Origin: Bugula neritina
Taxonomy: Eukaryota > Bryozoa > Gymnolaemata > Cheilostomatida > Bugulidae
Length of the DNA stretch: 64,000 nt
Reading direction: 5' to 3'
Assembly (NCBI GenBank): GCA_964035545.1
Contig: OZ037766.1
Span: forward strand, 13,071,222 to 13,135,221
Part shown: positions 12,930 to 25,547 of the stretch, piece by piece
Numbering within the stretch: position 1 is the first letter of the stretch
How the letters are laid out: the number at the start of each line of letters is the position of its first letter
Notes under the pieces: generated by a model
What the model was told of the DNA's origin: nothing
Database searches by the model: none
Seen by the model: only the letters and a program-made list of their open reading frames with translations
Position numbers and translations under genes: made by a program

Positions 12930-13650
12930 GGGATGACCCTGGAAATGTGTCAACCTGTTGAACAACGTCTTACAGCAGCAACTTTTCCAAAATCACAATG
13001 TTGATGGCATCTCACCATGTCATCCAGTGAGGCATAGAAATACCAGATGGCTAAGCCAATTATCTCACTAAAAAACGAAAAGTCGGCAAGACCAGATGAA
13101 AGACATACACAATATAGCTGAGTGTTTCAGTCATATATATTGAGCCTCTATAAAATCTGGCAGACTACCTGACAAATGACAACTGGCAAATGTGACCCCA
13201 ATTCACAAAGGAGAAGAGGCCAACTAAGTGACCAATTACAAGCTTAGTTCCATTACATCAAAATCTTGTAAAATTCTCAAACACATAGTGATCTTGTCCC
13301 TTATAACATGCATAAACATGGATAGGTTTTTCTTCAACACAGAAAACATGAGCTTCACAAAGGCTTCTCCTATGAGACCCAGTTATGAGCCACTTCCAAA
13401 GATTTTGTCTTAAAGTTTAAAAAGGCTTTTGATGAAGTACCACATATCCTGCTGCTGCACAACCTAAGAACTATTCCTGCTCTAGACTCCTCCTGACATT
13501 CTAAGAAATTAAGCCTGCAATAATACCGATCTCCTAGTTGTGATGGGATCATTAACAACTGGTCAAACATAACTGTAGCCACTACAGCTTTGAGCAGAGG
13601 ACTGTTGAAATCACTATCTGCAAAGATGAATGTTTGCCACAGCAGCTTTC
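12930..13650 (+). pseudogene. Degraded non-LTR retrotransposon reverse-transcriptase relic
   Basis: Reading across frames on the plus strand recovers eroded reverse-transcriptase landmarks in the correct order: LPDKWQLANVTPIHKGEE, then VTNYKLSSITSKSCKILKHIV (matching the usual NYRPISLTS...LEHIV), GFSYETQL (usual GF...CETQL) and KFKKAFDEVPHILLL (usual DFRKAFDKVPH). Several stops and frame changes interrupt it, so it is long dead. The equivalent motifs in the 16.3-20.0 kb LINE are clearly related but not identical, and that copy is on the opposite strand. The catalytic YxDD region is not recognisable here. Confidence -1.
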
Positions 13651-13659
13651 TTCCTCAAA

Positions 13660-16300
13660 CAACAGATACTCCTAAGTAGTAAGAAATAAGACTCACTGTT
13701 ATACTCCCCATTAGACACTGTTACATATGAGGCATTCATCTAGCATATTTTGTGGTAACTAAATGCTCCATTGACACAGAATGAGTGCATAGTGACTAAT
13801 TTGCTGTTCATAAGCATAGTCATACCGTCGACCAATATCAATATGATTATCATTATGCTATTTAATTTTATTTGTAAAATATTAACATTTACCTATCACT
13901 ATCATTTTTATTTTGGTATTTTCGGCATGTTACGTTTTACTTTTTAGCACATTCTGATTCTCTGACTTACAGAGTGAGACATAATTCAAATCACATTAAT
14001 TTTAAAGAGTTTTTATAACAACCTAAGCTTTTCTATTCTTTACTCACTAACACATCATAACATAAACACTTATTAACTCTTATGACTTATACTTATACTT
14101 ATAGTGATACAAGACCAAAGAACCAGTAATGAGTCACTCAGTAACTTACACTTTATTTTACTATTACCAAGAATCTTACAGTTACTGAGTAACCCACAAA
14201 CACTAACAGTAGCAGCAAGTGTAACATTAACTGTTACTCATTTAGTTAGTGTTACTCATGCTGATATTTATACTGATACTTGTAGTTAAATAGTGATAGT
14301 CATAGTCATACCCACTTACAGTTTAACTTACAGTTACTTACAGTTACTGTGTATCTATTTAAGCTACTAGTAGTACTATTAGTACTATTAGTACTAACTG
14401 CTAACACTAACAGTACTTTATTTCTAAGACTAAGAGTAAGACAGTAAGAGTATCCGTAACTGTAAGAGTAAGACGAAGATAGTAAGAGTATCAGTAACTC
14501 ACTAACTGTAAGAGTAAGACTAAGACAGTAAGAGTAATAGTAACACTAACTTAAACTGTAACACTTACACTAAGACTAACACTACAGTAAGTATAACACT
14601 AACAGTAACTCACAACTGTAAGACTAAGAGTAAGAGTCTGTCTTGCTATGATCAAATACTAATAGTAATAACGTTTAGTTTTCACGAGCACCTCATCTCA
14701 TGTATAGAACTGAAGATCCACCATGGCGAGAATTAAATAAAATAAAAATGAGACTAGAAATATGTAAATTAAACACAACAACCCTTGTTACAAATAACTA
14801 TCACTATGATCATGAGTATTACTATCAGTATCACTATGAGTGTGAATATCAGTATGACTATGAGACATGATGATGAAATTCAAATTGAATTAAATTTAAA
14901 ATTAATGTTTTGCCTTTGGTATCATTTAATTTTATCCAAGATTAACAGTAATATACCCAACTTAAACTATGTTATTGTTGGCAGATAATTATAATCATAT
15001 TACTACATCGATGTTAAATATGATAAGAATTCGGTACTCACTTTCTCGGGAAGTAAGCTCTAGCAAAAATAAAACTAAACTGTAAACGCGAAACTCAGAA
15101 GAGAAGTTTAAACTCCAAAAATTTTGAGTAAACAAAGCCCTATTCTTATTTTCAAAATTACTTTCGTGTGAGAGCTTGGTCGACCTTCCCGGAAAATAGC
15201 TTGCATAACTAACAGCCAAGTCATGTAAATGACATATCCTCCTCTAATCAGGTAAGATAATAATAATATAATAATTATTTTGAGAGGATGAAGAGATCGT
15301 CAGGCTAGCACGTAACCAATGGGGTGCAAGTAGTGCAGCGCAGCTTTCATTTTCACATCTTGCGCATTTCCATGTCCATAATTCAACATTAAATTCTTTT
15401 TTTTTTTAGCAAGACCATGACCATTTTTTAAAATTCCCTTTTGCACTAAGCGGTATGGTTGTTTTTTAGTTTTATCTCATAGGCGAGTTTTATGAAATCA
15501 ATTTTTTAAATTGCAATGTATGCATTAACATTTTAATGTTGATCGTTGATCTCTCCGAGTCAGTCTCACTCTCACGTTCAGCGGTTTACTGTTTAGAACT
15601 AGTTTCACTCACAGTCACTCTCAGAGTCTCACTCTAACTGTCAGTGTCACAGCGACTCTCAGTTAGCGTCGTTCTTGGTCTCATTTACTTTGTATTTAGT
15701 CCTAGTCTTGCACTGAAACTGTCAGCTGAATTTGCACTGTAACCAACTCTTAAATAATAAATGATAAATTAAATAGAAAATAAGTCAGAATCATTATCAA
15801 TATATCAATTAGAATTGTATCATTATGACTATGATTATCATCACGATCATGTTCCATTATTATGGTCATTAAGTTGATGTAGATAAATTTGCAACTTCAC
15901 CAAGCATATTTAAATTTAATACGACTATTATATTTATAAACAATTAAAATTATCTTGGTTAAATAAATAATACTAATTCACTATTACTATTAGACTTAGT
16001 TAAAAATAATCTTAGCTCTACGTTACAATTTTGGTATATAAGCAATCAATCTCGTCTCGTAGACGATAGAACACTCAATGTCAGCGTTATGGTGCAAACG
16101 TGGAGCGCCTCATTGGTCAGTGATAAATGTCAGTATCAGTATGAGTTAGTATAGCAGCATATAGCTGTTTATTGTTGTGTGTTAGTTGACCTGAGCTTCA
16201 GATCTCTCACACTGCGTGGGAGAAAACTGTTAAAATAGACCTTGCTCGCTGCATAGATAGATGTTGGCTCACCTCTGTGTGCAGCTCACGTATACATAGT
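13660..16300. repeat. Intergenic block of degenerate simple-sequence tracts
   Basis: No gene is visible. At 14020-14640 the DNA is made of imperfect ACTAACAGTAAC, AAGAGTAAGAC and TAGTACTAT words. At 14790-14880 it is TATCACTATGAG-like. At 15550-15700 it is CAGTCTCACTCTC-like. At 16090-16150 it is CAGTATCAGTATGAG-like. No fixed period can be assigned. Short reading frames here are artefacts of the low complexity. Confidence -1.
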
Positions 16301-16341
16301 GAACTTATTTTTATTTTTAGTCAGTTCATCATGAGCTGAGG

Positions 16342-18896
16342 CTAAGTTTGGTGTTTAGATTCATCTGAGAGGATTCTCATTAACAGTGACAACCTATGTG
16401 TTTTTCTTCGGTCTTTGAGAAGTTGTAGTTCGAGTTTATTTCGAGCTTCTGAGATGCCTTGTCTTCCTTTGATATTGTTAATGAACCTGATTGCTTGGGA
16501 CTGTACACGCTCTAAGGCATCAATATTAGCTTAATCTGCTAGGTCCCAAAGAGTATCACCGTATTCTAGAATTGGTTGGCAGAGACTGGTGTATGCGAGG
16601 AGTTTGCTATTGGCAGGGGCTTCATAAAGCGAGGATTTTATGCAACCTAGGACCTTGGAGGCACTTTTGATCTTAGATGTAATATGTTGCTCAAATTTTA
16701 AGTTGGACTGCAGAATTATACCAAGATATTTGATCTCCTTTCTGCATTTGAGCAGAGTTCCACCAAGTGCATAGCTGGGGTCAAACACTGGATATGCCTT
16801 TGGGGCTTTGCTAAAGACAATCACCTCACACTTTTCCGTGTTAAAAGGCATTTTCTATTTTATGGACCACTTATGTCGAGCATCTATATTTGTCTGGAAA
16901 AGCTGCTTGTCCTCATTGCTATTCACAGCAGCATAAATCAGGGTGTCATTGGCATAGAGACTCACTTTGCATGTTATCACTTGTGGTAGGTCATTTATGT
17001 ATATAAGAAACAAGGTTAGCCCAAGTGCCGAACCCTGTGGCACCCCTGAGGAGACAGGGAGATTTGATGATAATACACCACGTATGGCAGTTCTCTGACT
17101 TCTTTTTGTTAGGAACCCTTGGATCCAATTTGCTATGCTTGGGTTAATGCCATCAATACAACGGACTTTTTGCATGAGTAGAGTGTGGGGGACCTTATCA
17201 AACGCCTTACGGAAATCAAGGACTACTCCATGAATAACATAACCATGCTCCACAGATTTTGCTATGTCGTGGTAGGTAGCGCAAAGCTGAGTTTCACAGC
17301 CTAAGCCTTTCCTGAAACCATGCTGTCTATTGTAAAGCATGCTCTCAAGTAATTTGTTTAGATAATGTAGGACAATGTGTTCTAACATTTTACAGGGGAT
17401 GCTGGTGAGAGAGATTGGGCGATAGTTTAATGGCTTGTCTTTGGCACCTTTTTGTGGACTGGTGTCACATTGGCAGTTCTCCATTGTGCTGGGAGCACTG
17501 TGTAGTCTATTGAGGCCTGAAAGACATATGTAAGACATTGGGCTACTATACCAGGATCTATTAAAAGCTCACACTTTCGTATCTGGTCAGGTCCTGGAGA
17601 TTTATTGTTCTTCGGATCATGAATTAATTTCTTGACTCCTTCAGGGTTGATGTCAAGAGTCCTGCTATTAGTAGGGAGAAGGGGGAGATCAGTAATGGCT
17701 TCATCAACACAGAACTGGCTATGAAAATAGCTATTTAGAGTTTCTGCGCATTCCAGACTGTCTGTAGTTATATTACCGTTTTTGATTTTATTACTTGTAA
17801 GTGGATGTTGGCACTTCCGTTTGTGTCGCAGATGCTTGTAACAGGGTTTGCTGTTTCCTTTTAGCAGAGGCTTACAGGCTTTGTTCACTATGTATTCCTT
17901 CTTGATTAAATTGAAGGCTTTTTTATTGTTTTTTTTGCTATTGGTATCTCTGCAAAAAGTATGGGTTATTTGTTCTCTTGAATTTTCTATATAATGACAT
18001 CTGCATGTCATATAGTCTCTTAGCCTCTTTAGAGAACCAAGGTGGTTGGCCACTATTTCTCATTTTTATGGTCTTTTTTGGTACAGATATTTCAATAGCT
18101 TCTTTGAAGGCGACAGAGAAAGTATCCCACATCTGCTGGACATTATCCATCTGTGAAAGCTTTTCACATGCATAGCTCATATAGTTTCTAAATTTAATGA
18201 CATCAGCTTTGCTATGGATGAGAATGTCTTTATGATTATTGTGGATAACATCTTGGGAAGGTGGGTTTTCAATTAGTAGTTTAGCTACGATGATGTAATG
18301 ATCACTGAGCCCCGGCCTAATTACATATATAGAATCTATTATAGAGGTGTCACTGGTACAGATAATGTCTAGGGTGTTACCGATGTGTGTGTGTCAGACA
18401 GTTTTCATGGAGTATGTTAATAAATTGTTGTTGCGATGATTTATAATGGGTGTTTGGTCTTATTATACCTGCTGACCAGTCTATACCAGGGAGATTAAAG
18501 TCTCCTAGTAGTACAAGTCTGCAGTGACGATATCTCTGTAAGATGGAAGAAATGATATCATTAATTTTACTGATATTTAGAAGTGATACATGGGCTCTGT
18601 AGTAGCAGCACAGAATAAGATTTAGTGGAAGTTTTATGATGACCATTTTTTCGCCATATGTCTCAATGTTTATGCTACTAGCCTGCAGAAAACTTTTTGT
18701 AGCGACTAGGACCCCACCACCGTGGATGTTCCTGTCATGTCTAAAGAAATCCAGACCAGGGGTCTCTATAATGCAGCTGTCACATATGTTGGCATCAAGA
18801 TGGGTCTCAGTGAGGCAGATAATATCAAAGTATTTGGTCAAGGCAGTGATTTCAGTGGTCTTTCCTTTTGCTGATCTAGTGTTAGCATAAAAAAGG
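16342..18896 (-). pseudogene. LINE ORF2: endonuclease and reverse transcriptase, broken
   Basis: The frame opens with LSLFYANTRS, overlapping the end of ORF1. The endonuclease shows CLTETHLD, GGGVLV, LLGDFN and, after a frameshift in an ACAC run near 18385, the SDHY motif. A second frameshift lies near 17945 and a third near 17448. The reverse transcriptase has NYRPISLTS, GFRKG, DFRKAFDKVPH and SGVPQGSALG. Its catalytic YxDD box reads YANDT (16944-16955), with Asn in place of the first Asp of the pair. In-frame stops occur at 16857-16855 and 16533-16531. The latter interrupts LWDLAD from the following ALERVQSQAIRFI helix. Broken copy; no protein is expected. Confidence -1.
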
Positions 18897-18897
18897 C

Positions 18898-19928
18898 TTA
18901 ATGTCCGTTTGTTGTGACAGGATTCATTTTCTCCCAGTTTCCCGAGCGACTTTTCTTTTCGATAGACAGGTCTCTAATGTGATATTCACCCTGATTTTCA
19001 GACTTCAGCTTGCCCATCTGCTCGCGTAGCTGGTATTCTCTATTTCGTATCTCTTTGTTAACATCTAGTTTGCAAAACATTTTATCAGCTCGCAAGTGGT
19101 GGTTTACTTTCTTGAGGAAGCTCCATTTTGTTTGTTCGTCCTTGAATGTTAGTTTGATAGGGCGAGTTTTTCCTTCATCTTTTTGACTAAGGCGAAATGC
19201 TTTTAGTGGTTTGTCATAGTTTTTAAAAAGGAAGTTCTGCATCAGCTCGGTAATATCTTCCATTGCAGTTTTTTGTTCATTTAGACCATAGAAAATGGCA
19301 TTATTTTTACGCTCTTCAAGCTCTTTTTTCTGGAGTTCTGCAGTCAGTAGAGCTTTGGTAAAGGTAGAAGCTTGCACTGCGAGCTTCATATCTTTGGCCA
19401 GTTGGTCATTTTTTGCTATCTCGGCCCAGGACTTTTTTAGGCATTGAACTTGTTCGGTGGTATGGTGTTGGTATTCATCCACCTTTTCATTCAGTTTTTC
19501 CACCATCTGTTGCAGGCAGCTAAGTTTGGACATTTGAGGTATGATAGATGGTGATTGGCCCTGTATAGTCTTTTGGCATCCTGAGCAATACCATTTGACT
19601 CCCTTGCTGGCCAGTTTGGCAATAGCAGTTGCCTCCGAAACCTTGAGATCCTGACAAGTGCTATGAAACCATAATGCACAGAGGTCACATTCAATCCACT
19701 TAAAATCAGCTTTTTGCTTTTTTGGTTTTTTCCACTGCCAACCAAGATGGTGCATTCTTCATTTTGGCATGTAACACACTTTTGCTTTGATTCGGGGTTC
19801 TTTTGGAGTGTTGCCTTATTTTGACTCACACTCAGTCAAGTGGGGTAAGTTTGTGAGGGCCCCTCATCTTGCCTGTCACTAAAATCACTGTCATTCCCTC
19901 TGTCGTTATAAAGGATGTTTTTAGCCAT
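18898..19928 (-). pseudogene. LINE ORF1: PHD finger plus RRM-like nucleic-acid chaperone protein, broken
   Basis: The likely start is the ATG at 19928 (MAKNIL). An in-frame TGA at 19838-19836 interrupts it early, and a frameshift at about 19700-19755, in a run of A-rich codons, splits the zinc finger. Across the two frames a Cys4-His-Cys3 PHD-type pattern is visible: CVTC, then WIECDLCALWFHSTC, then WYCSGC. It is followed by a Lys/Glu-rich coiled coil and an ORF1 core with NNAIFYGLNEQ, RPIKLTF and a basic IRNREYQLREQ stretch, comparable to transposase_22/RRM ORF1 proteins. In active elements ORF1 packages the element RNA. Confidence -1.
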
Positions 19929-19985
19929 GTTGACCACGGTTCAATTTGTCTTGAAGCTTTTTCGTTTAGTAGAGTATTAGTAACA

Positions 19986-21320
19986 ATATTAATTTAATAA
20001 GATATTCATATAATATGGTAACTTTCTATGAAGCTTTAACTTCAGAATGAATGTTACTCTAATCCAATAATTTATAATATGAACTGAATATTAATAATAC
20101 CTTTGCAGTTAACTAACAGTAACTGGACGCGGTGGTGAGTGTACTAAATCACTAATGTTTTATAGTTATATGGTTGTCAGTATGATCTTGGCTGAATCAG
20201 TAAAAACTTACGGAGCTCTGGACATCAATTTGCAGATATTATGAGTTCGACTGTGACTATTGGTGTTTTCAAACAGAGTTACAAACACTCGCACACACCG
20301 TCTTTTCTTTTGTTGCGGTAATATGAAGTGAATACTAACGTATTTTCAATACTGTTATAGTTATCTATTTATGAGAATTTTTAGGAATTTGTTAGATCAA
20401 TCTGACAGTCAGTTTCAGTAACTAACAGTCACTGCCAGTCGTCGAACGTAGTTTTATTAAAACTTTAATTTAGCTCTATCTGCACAAGGCTTGTGCACTC
20501 ACTCTCTGTGTTAGTGTTAGTAAGATAAGTGAGTAAGGAAATAAACATAGGTAATACTAAATAATATAAATAGGTAATAAATATAGATAAGATAGGTGTA
20601 AGGTTTTGAAACATATAGGTTGGCAAGAGTGCTCAGAAAACACGATACACTAACAATGTTCGTTTTCTTAATAATTTTAGGCCTAAATGTAATGATTATG
20701 ATAACTGATATTTTTAGCCGTTAGTAAAGTTTAAAGACTAAATTATATTATTATACCATCAATATCTCATGACTTTTTGTATTATGTGCCATTGAATTTT
20801 TTATTCTGTCTTTGCCATATAGTTTTACTGAACCCAAAAGTTGCATTTTGCACTTAACTCAAGCTACTTTAATTGGAGCACATTGTTTTAACAAAGCAAA
20901 TATCTAAAATCAATTATAATTGAAGATTTTAGCTTTCAATAATTTGATTACAATAAGTTTTACACTATTAGATAGTTTATCTTATTGTCTGGCATAGTAG
21001 GATGTCAGATTATCCCAAAAGTAAAAAGTCATTTAAAAATCTGAATCAAAGGCTATTTATTGCCATTGGCATTATCTTTCATACTAATCCATATTGCTCT
21101 AAGAATGTAGGTAATTAGTATAATTAAATTTTATATAGCAAAAAATTGTATTTTCTGTTAATGTTTTTTATACAAAATATCTAGTATTAAGTGGGAGAAT
21201 GTAAATCTCACAGTAACTATACTAACAGTTTAGTTAATCACATATTTTATAGAACTTATTTTATGAAAAAATTGTTTTAAAATACAGGTTATTTTGAAAT
21301 TTTAGTTCCATCTCATTCTA
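19986..21320. other. Intergenic region upstream of PXMP2
   Basis: 1.3 kb without a gene. Between about 20100 and 20530 there are weak TAACAGTAAC/GTTAGTGTTAG words like those elsewhere in the window. The PXMP2 promoter should lie towards the right end, but no motif was recognised. Confidence -1.
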
Positions 21321-23856
21321 ATGGCCAAGTTTAGTTCTCAAGATGATGCAGTGTACATGAAAGCATTGAAGCTTTATAACTATCACCTTCAAAGACATCC
21401 TTTATTAACTAAATGTTGCACAAGGTAATCTGCATTATTTTTTGTAATAATATCTAAATTTTAGAAAATGATTTTTACTCTCTAAGAAAACAGCTTGAGT
21501 CAAAGAATATTTAAACAAAGAGTTTAGTTTTGTAAAGCGTAATAAAATATTAATGGCTGTTGGTGACATTGTTTGCTTTATACTTTTGTTTCAAAAAGGT
21601 TTGCTTTTACCTTGCCCTTTTTTATCGTTAAAACAATTGAGATTTACTGAATTGATCGAGATTTCCATGCAACATAAATAATAAATTTAATTGTAATAAA
21701 GCGTTGATAAATTTCATGGCGTAAGAAGAATTCTGTAGCATTAAAAGATGCCTATTTTGGAATTTTTTTATATATAAATGTAAAATATGTCTTACACTGT
21801 GCAGAACAATATTTCGGTTAGAATCCGTAAATTTCAAACATTTTGACAGTTTTAGGTGGAAAAATTTTTTATTTCTATCAATTTTAGCTTAAAAAATCTT
21901 TTAGATTGATGTTAAATTATTACAGGTGTATATTATTATCTACTGCTCTACCAATTTTGTAATCAATTTTGAATTCTAGTGCAGTTACTTCTTCCCTTGG
22001 TAACTTTATTGCACAAACTCTCAGTGGACAATCGGATTTAAACTACAGAGATATTCTTGCTTTTGCAATATTCGGGTATGTTTTATAATTGTTGTGAATG
22101 CATAAAGTTGTGCTTGACTAAAATATATTTTATCAATCTCTAATGTTCTTTCACAAATTGAATGATCTGAATAATATTATTTAATTAATTGACCAACAAT
22201 TTTCAAGTTGAGGATCAAAATTCCAAGTTTTTCTTTTTGGCTGTAGATTTAACACTATGGTGACATTATTAGGCAAAGTAAGAGTTAATTTGTAGCAACA
22301 TTAGCTTATTTTCTGCCCTTTTCTTACTGTAGCTCTACCATGCATTTGGAAATATACTGCTATTGCTTACATTTTAGATTTTTCGGCACTGGCCCAGCTA
22401 CTCATTATTTTTATCGATATTTGGCCGCAGCTGTAAAGCCTACTGATAAAAACTCTAATGTCATAAAACTGACAATTGAAAGACTCTTCTTTGCTCCTAG
22501 CTTTCTTCTCCTGTTTTTCTACTCTATTCCATTGTTGGAGGTGAGAAGTAATTTCGTTTTTTTTTATAACTTTCAACATCCGCATAAAAAAGTTCTAAGC
22601 CTATGACATGCTTATATACTTTTTTTTTCTATGGGAAAAAAATCAGAAAAATCACAAATTATAACTAATTTTTATTGTGAATTTAATACAATTTTTTCAA
22701 AATTACAACTTTTCGTTAATATAAAACAACTTTTATAAGTATCCTAATCTTTAATCAGTTTAATTATTTATCATTTTATATTAGTTGTGGGTTGGTGAAT
22801 TAGCTGCTGCCTTATGTTATTACTGACAAAACTTTTTGTTGTATTTCCTAGAAATAATTCTGCAATAATCATTTTTCAAATATGATATATTTTAAGACAT
22901 AGTAAAAGGCATTGACTGATATTTTTTGCATGTATTTATTCTACATTCAGAGTTTTTCTCTCATAATTTTAAGTGTACTTCTAGTAGAATTATCTACAAC
23001 AATATTGCTTGCCTGAATAGATGCTCTATTTTTAAGTTGATACTTTACTTTGTAGGGCAAAGGCTTAACAGCTGCTCATAACAACTTTAAAGTAGGCTAT
23101 TTGCCATCTTTGAAAGCTAACTGGAAATTCTGGTCTTTCTTACAGTATATCAACCTCAAATACGTTCCTCAACAGGTAAGTGCTGGCTCTTGTTAAGAAA
23201 TGCTTGCAATGAAGTGGTCTTACTTTGAAATATATTAGTTTTTAACTATTTCTGCCATCCAGCTTATTTGAAAAAAGATTTCGGCAGTTTTTATTTTAGA
23301 CCTTGACTTGAAAGTGTGCGAAGGAGGGGTTTTAAATTCAAAAAACACCTTTTCCATCCGTAATAAGTGAAAACTATAGACTGATTAGGAGTTGTGTGCT
23401 CGACTAAAAAGTTTTCTTTACAGGAAAAAATTTGGTATTAAATAATTTTCATTCTCCTCTCCCTGATTAAAATAAATTTAAGCGAATTACTGTTTTGGCT
23501 ATCTCATTCAATATCTACTGCATCAATCAACAATATTTTCAATTTCAAAAAAGATGTATTTGGCTTTACTTGTTGTATGTGATAATTCCAAACTGGACTG
23601 AAACCACAATATTAATTTAATCAGTCTTACTTGATTACATAGAAAGTTTTAAGCTTTGTGCGGAATCCACTGCCTTTATTATATGATAAATGCAAGAAGA
23701 CATAACCTTCAAGTCCTAAATATACTTTATATTATATCCAAAACTGCCATACTAATTGAATTTATTCTGTTTATATATTATTTTCAGTATCAGACGCTGT
23801 TTACTAATGTTATTGCTTTGTTCTGGAACATTTACCTCTCAACAAAACAATCATAA
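21321..23856 (+). CDS. PXMP2: Peroxisomal membrane protein 2 (Mpv17/PMP22 family), complete
   Basis: Five exons, 21321-21424, 21980-22075, 22378-22540, 23056-23175 and 23788-23856, give 183 residues (human PXMP2 has 195). All introns are GT/AG and phases agree. Landmarks of the Mpv17/PMP22 family are present: a YNYHLQRHPLLTK start, SSLGNFIAQ, the GFFGTGPATHYFYRYL block that begins the second membrane helix, ERLFFAPSFLLLFF, then the signature region GYLPSLKANWKFWSFLQYIN followed by YVPQQYQTLFTNVIALFWNIYLS. The W-x(2)-W and QxIN/NxxYVP pattern is diagnostic. Four membrane helices are expected. PXMP2 forms a peroxisomal channel for small solutes in mammals; the related MPV17 is mitochondrial. 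The GTGP, FAPxF and YVP details favour PXMP2. The short charged C-terminus (STKQS) has no further targeting signal. Confidence -1.
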
Positions 23857-24730
23857 CTCTAGCCAATTACTAAGATGCTGTGGAGTATTTAGTAAAGTTT
23901 AAAATAATTATTTATATTGCCAGACTGTAATAATTATGAACTTCAATCAAGCTTCATACTGGCTACATTGTGATGTACTTTGATGGTTGTTTTATATAGT
24001 CAGTTCAATTATTTTATTAGTTACAGATTTTTAATTTTTTCATTATTCATTTTAATTATTTTATTAGTTACAAATTTTCAGTATTACTCCAGTCTTTCAA
24101 CATATTTTTATATGCTGTGATTTGTTTTATCTTTGTTACGCAATTATTAGTATGAATTGGATATGGTTTTTTTACCAACTGCTTCTACATGATAACAGCT
24201 ATAAAACCTCTAATCAGGGATTCTAATCCAAACACAGTTTTTTAATGAAAGTATTCATTTTATGTTGAATTAATAGTACCTATCATTGCATTGCATTTAG
24301 CCGTATTGTTTTAGTAAACAAGGTCTTTTTTAATGATTTAGTCATGTTGTAGATTTTAAATTATAGTCATGGAAATATTTCATATCAACATATTTATATA
24401 AGTGATTTAGCAGGGAAACAATACAAATTTGAGTTGATATTTTTCAATGAAATCCATCAAATATAACTTCAGCAATACCAAAATATACAGTGTCTGAAAA
24501 TTAATTTATTTATAAAAATATAATTATAATACACTTTTAAATGTTTTGCTCAACATCCAAAGTTATGCAAATTATTTTTCGGTACATTTAATTCTAGGCA
24601 CCACATACCAATCTTATATTGCTATAACCCAATAAATTACAGGCTACTGTGTAAATTTTCGATTAGTTGTATGCATTAAAGTTGCTCTCTCCATGATAGT
24701 TGTATATGCAAGTGTTGTACGGACTTGTGG
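23857..24730. other. Intergenic region, PXMP2 3' side; nothing recognised
   Basis: About 870 AT-rich bases between two convergent genes, presumably with their 3' untranslated regions. A short direct repeat (TTCATTATT...ATTTTATTAGTTACA) occurs at 24005-24075. No gene or element was seen. Confidence -1.
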
Positions 24731-25547
24731 CTAATAGCGCTTTGGTTGGGTGCTTAAACGCTCTGCACTTACATTTAGTTGCTCTGGAGATAGTCTTTTG
24801 AATCCCTTGTACTTTGTGTCCGCTCCATCTAGTATTATACAGGTTTTAGTTTGTTTAGGTGGCATGTACTCAAATTTCTTATCCTTCAAAGCCTTTCCAC
24901 CACCACTGGCCACTGTTGGTTTAGTGAGCCGTTTGTTCAATTCTTCTAATTCACCATCATTTGTCAAACTCTTGAATGGAGCAGTTTTTCGACGAAAGCC
25001 ATAGTTCTCTGAAACAGCAAAATATTACGTTCATTTGTTCAAACCTGTTTGTTATGTAAGTTTGGCAAAAGTGGGTCATTTTAAAATTTGGAAATCGTTC
25101 AATGGATCACTTTTCTGTACATACAAAGCTATTTATTAATCAAAACATTTTATCAATTAATGACTTCTTTAACTTTTGAATGATGAAGACTAGAAAAACG
25201 AAACCTGCTTTACTGAGGTAACGCTTTGGTCACTCGTAACAATGATCCATTTTCTAGACAACTTGCTATTTCAACACAATTTTCTAAAACAATTACTCTT
25301 TTATTTTGGTTTACTGGCAATATTATAAACAGAAAATGCTCTTGATGCACTAGTCATCAAATTGTACACTTACTATTGCCTGGGTATTTCTCATCCATCT
25401 TTTCCAAATACTTTACATGTTCCCATTGAGCATCAAAATCATACCTGGCAGCTTTAGATGCAGCAGTTTCTTTAGAAAGTTTCTCACCTATTTCAATAAC
25501 TTCCTGTAAACTGTTGGCTCGTCTTGTCACTGGGCGATACCTGAGCA
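24731..25547 (-). CDS. Terminal exon pair 2 of the repeat-motif gene (190 aa form with exon 1)
   Basis: Exon A2 (25547-25374) has the same length (174 nt) and phase (1 to 1) as A1 and encodes SLQEVIEIGEKLSKETAAS, KAARYDFDAQWEHVKYLEK and EKYPGN. Exon B2 (25008-24731) encodes KNYGFRRKTAPFKS, LEELNKRLTKPTVASGGGK, PPKQTKT, DTKYKGF and SAERLSTQPKRY, then a stop. It can be joined in phase to exon 1 (190 residues), or after A1. No first exon of its own was seen between 25548 and 26149. It could therefore be an alternative 3' end, or a tandem gene copy that lost its start. The A exons are much more alike (about 5 differences in 46 residues) than the B exons (roughly half identical by eye). Confidence -1.

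Larger units (their letters stand above)
16305..19985 (-). mobile_element. CR1-like non-LTR retrotransposon (LINE), near full length, inactive
   Basis: A two-ORF LINE reading right to left: ORF1 at 19928-18898, ORF2 at about 18896-16342. The order is PHD finger, coiled coil, RRM-like ORF1 core, apurinic-type endonuclease, reverse transcriptase and a C-terminal ERVQ-type helix, as in CR1/jockey-group elements; PHD fingers in ORF1 are known from CR1-like families. The 3' side ends near an A-rich stretch (about 16308-16322), but exact boundaries and target duplications were not found. ORF1 carries one nonsense codon and one frameshift. ORF2 carries at least three frameshifts, two nonsense codons and a changed catalytic residue, so the copy cannot move by itself. 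Confidence -1.
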
